6,605 bases of DNA, taken from NCBI RefSeq assembly GCF_934190855.1, contig NZ_CAKPTN010000091.1, positions 1 through 6,605 of the forward strand, in the 5' to 3' direction. Positions 5,305-6,605 of the stretch are shown piece after piece (the first letter of the stretch is position 1; every line of letters starts with the position of its first letter). The stretch is from an uncultured Veillonella sp. GTDB lineage: Bacteria > Bacillota > Negativicutes > Veillonellales > Veillonellaceae. The position numbers and the translations under genes are program-made. The notes under the pieces are model-generated. The model did no database searches, was not told where the DNA came from, and saw nothing but the letters and a program-made list of their open reading frames with translations.

Positions 5305-6531
5305 ATGAAGTTTGAACCTATGCATAAGATATACTATAAACAAGCCTCTAATTGGCAACGAATACTCGATAATCGTCGTAATTCGGAAAGTTCTATTTCA
5401 TTGCCTATTCCTATCCATGAATATAATAGACGTAATACATATGATGCATTCTTTATGTATCATCCTGTATTAGTTCAGCTTTTACTATCTTTAGAAGCCA
5501 AGAGAAGTGCTTTTATCAATTTAGTGGCTAAAGTGCCTAAAGTCATGATTTTACACGTTATGAACACCTTTCTCTCTACTGAAATTAAGGCAAGTAATGA
5601 TATTGAAGGCGTTTATAGTAGCCGTAAAGAAATCAAGGCAGCTATTGAGAATAGTGAGAATGATACCTTAAGATTTTCAAATATTATAGCTAAGTATCAA
5701 TCGATTTTGGATAATCCTCATAGATTTAAGTTTGAAAGTAGTCAAGATATTAGAGGACTATTTGATGACATTATTAGTGATGAAATCGATGCAAAAAATC
5801 AGCCCGATGGCAAGTTGTTTAGATGTGATTCTGTAGATATAGTAAATCATCAAGACAAAATAATTCATAGAGGGACTTTGCCTGAGTCACGCATTATTAC
5901 AGAGCTAGATCAAGCATTAAAGATCCTTAATGATGAGGATCTAGTATTACCTATTCGCGTAGCCATATTCCATTACTATTTTGGCTACATCCATCCCTTC
6001 TATGATGGAAATGGACGTACTAATCGTTTTATTTCTACTGCATATTTGGCAAAATATTTTCATCCTCTTGTAGCATTACGTTTATCTGCGGTCATTAATA
6101 ATAATAAAAAGCAATATTATGATGCTTTTAAAATGACTACTGCTGAGATTAATGGAGGCGACGTAACAACCTTTGTAATCCCTTTTATTTTTCTTATCGA
6201 AAAAACGATAGATAGCGCCATGGAGTTATTAGATAAACGTATCAATCGCTTAATGGAAGAACAAGAGAAGTTAAAGGTGTTCTTTAGCGCTGAAAAGATT
6301 ACAGATCCTTTGCTTCAAGACATATATTTCTTGTTATTACAAGCTCGATTATTTTCTTTAGGTGCTGGTATTAGTAAGGCTGAAATTATGAATGCTTGTG
6401 GTAAAAGTAGAGGTACAATTTTTACTAGATTTAAACAAATCCCAAAAGAATATCTTATAAAGGTAAAACACGGTCGTACCGAATCATTTATGTTAAAAAT
6501 GACTATATTGCCACCTTTAGATAAGGCATAA
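5305..6531 (+). CDS. Fic-domain protein, class II auto-inhibited AMP-transferase with C-terminal winged-helix-like region
   Basis: A 408-residue cytoplasmic Fic protein, expected to transfer AMP (or another nucleotide moiety) from a nucleotide to a hydroxyl on a target protein. The complete catalytic motif is at 230-241: HPFYDGNGRTNR, with catalytic H230, metal-binding D234, N236 and phosphate-binding R238 and R241. An N-terminal Fic_N-like region precedes it and carries the inhibitory motif S97-x-x-x-E101-G102 (SNDIEG), which in class II Fic proteins places a Glu in the active site to block ATP binding. The segment around 180-192 (NHQDKIIHRGTLP) fits the target-docking flap. Residues about 355-395 (GISKAEIMNACGKSRGTIFTRFKQI) look like a winged helix-turn-helix, as in SoFic-type proteins. 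Two 60-nt samples of the gene each contain 17 G/C bases (28%), well below the capsule genes, which suggests separate ancestry. No antitoxin gene is adjacent. Target and physiological role are unknown. Confidence 0.92.
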   Translation: MKFEPMHKIYYKQASNWQRILDNRRNSESSISLPIPIHEYNRRNTYDAFFMYHPVLVQLLLSLEAKRSAFINLVAKVPKVMILHVMNTFLSTEIKASNDIEGVYSSRKEIKAAIENSENDTLRFSNIIAKYQSILDNPHRFKFESSQDIRGLFDDIISDEIDAKNQPDGKLFRCDSVDIVNHQDKIIHRGTLPESRIITELDQALKILNDEDLVLPIRVAIFHYYFGYIHPFYDGNGRTNRFISTAYLAKYFHPLVALRLSAVINNNKKQYYDAFKMTTAEINGGDVTTFVIPFIFLIEKTIDSAMELLDKRINRLMEEQEKLKVFFSAEKITDPLLQDIYFLLLQARLFSLGAGISKAEIMNACGKSRGTIFTRFKQIPKEYLIKVKHGRTESFMLKMTILPPLDKA

Positions 6532-6536
6532 ATTAA

Positions 6537-6563
6537 AAGACAGTTGATCTAATCAGCTGTCTT
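6537..6563 (-). terminator. Hairpin after fic, oriented as a - strand terminator
   Basis: AAGACAGTTGA (6537-6547) pairs with TCAGCTGTCTT (6553-6563) over 11 positions with one T-G mismatch (a wobble in RNA) and a 5-nt loop. On the + strand it is followed by GAACC, with no T-run. On the - strand it is followed by TTTTAATT from the complement of 6531-6538. It may stabilise the fic mRNA end, but it fits better as a terminator for a convergent gene to the right. Confidence 0.6.
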
Positions 6564-6605
6564 GAACCTTATCACCCCAACCCTTGATCGTATTCAAACA
6601 AGGGT
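6564..6605. other. Right-edge sequence, possibly the 3' end of a - strand gene
   Basis: Two - strand frames remain open from the window edge: one ends with TGA-TAA at 6569-6574 after about ten codons (...LFEYDQGLG), the other with TGA at 6553-6555, inside the hairpin (...TIKGWGDKVQDS). Either could be the C-terminus of a convergent gene; too little is visible to choose. ACCCTTG (6580-6586) and CAAGGGT (6599-6605) form a 7-bp inverted repeat. Confidence 0.2.

Noticed and set aside
6553..6605. tRNA on the - strand, suggested by GGTTCAAG
   Set aside because: The bases around the T-loop-like sequence do not form a T stem, and no anticodon arm or acceptor pairing is visible.

Overview
The window looks like chromosomal DNA from a diderm Firmicute, most probably Veillonella or another member of the Negativicutes. 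The gene bodies are low to moderate in GC and carry strong Shine-Dalgarno sites of Firmicute type. The encoded products nevertheless include outer-membrane components: a Wza-like export protein and a Wzi-like beta-barrel that ends in phenylalanine. The taxonomic call is an inference from these traits and was not tested by any search.

Layout, all genes on the + strand. Positions 1-632 hold the 3' end of a Wzx/MATE-like polysaccharide flippase. Positions 649-1533 encode a periplasmic or outer-membrane polysaccharide export protein with Poly_export and SLBB domains. Positions 1564-2283 encode an IspD/TarI-family cytidylyltransferase, and 2302-3342 an extended short-chain dehydrogenase (SDR). After a 131-nt gap, a Wzi-family capsule assembly protein starts at a GTG (3474-4991). 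A strong bidirectional hairpin at 5098-5132 ends this block. A second, much more AT-rich block follows. It has two matching 26-bp palindromes (5138-5163 and 5189-5214), a promoter-like region, and a complete Fic-domain gene (5305-6531). The right edge holds a hairpin oriented to terminate transcription arriving from the right on the - strand.

How the genes work together: the first five genes form the downstream part of a Wzx/Wzy-type capsule or exopolysaccharide locus. The cytidylyltransferase and SDR probably make a CDP-activated building block, and a CDP-alditol is the most attractive guess. The flippase moves lipid-linked repeat units across the inner membrane, the Wza-like protein takes part in export across the envelope, and the Wzi-like barrel anchors or organises polymer at the surface. 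The Fic gene is probably an independent accessory gene. It encodes an auto-inhibited (class II) AMP-transferase with a C-terminal winged-helix-like region, and the paired palindromes ahead of it look like operators.

The most notable items for follow-up are the putative CDP-ketose/CDP-alditol gene pair and the duplicated palindrome upstream of fic.
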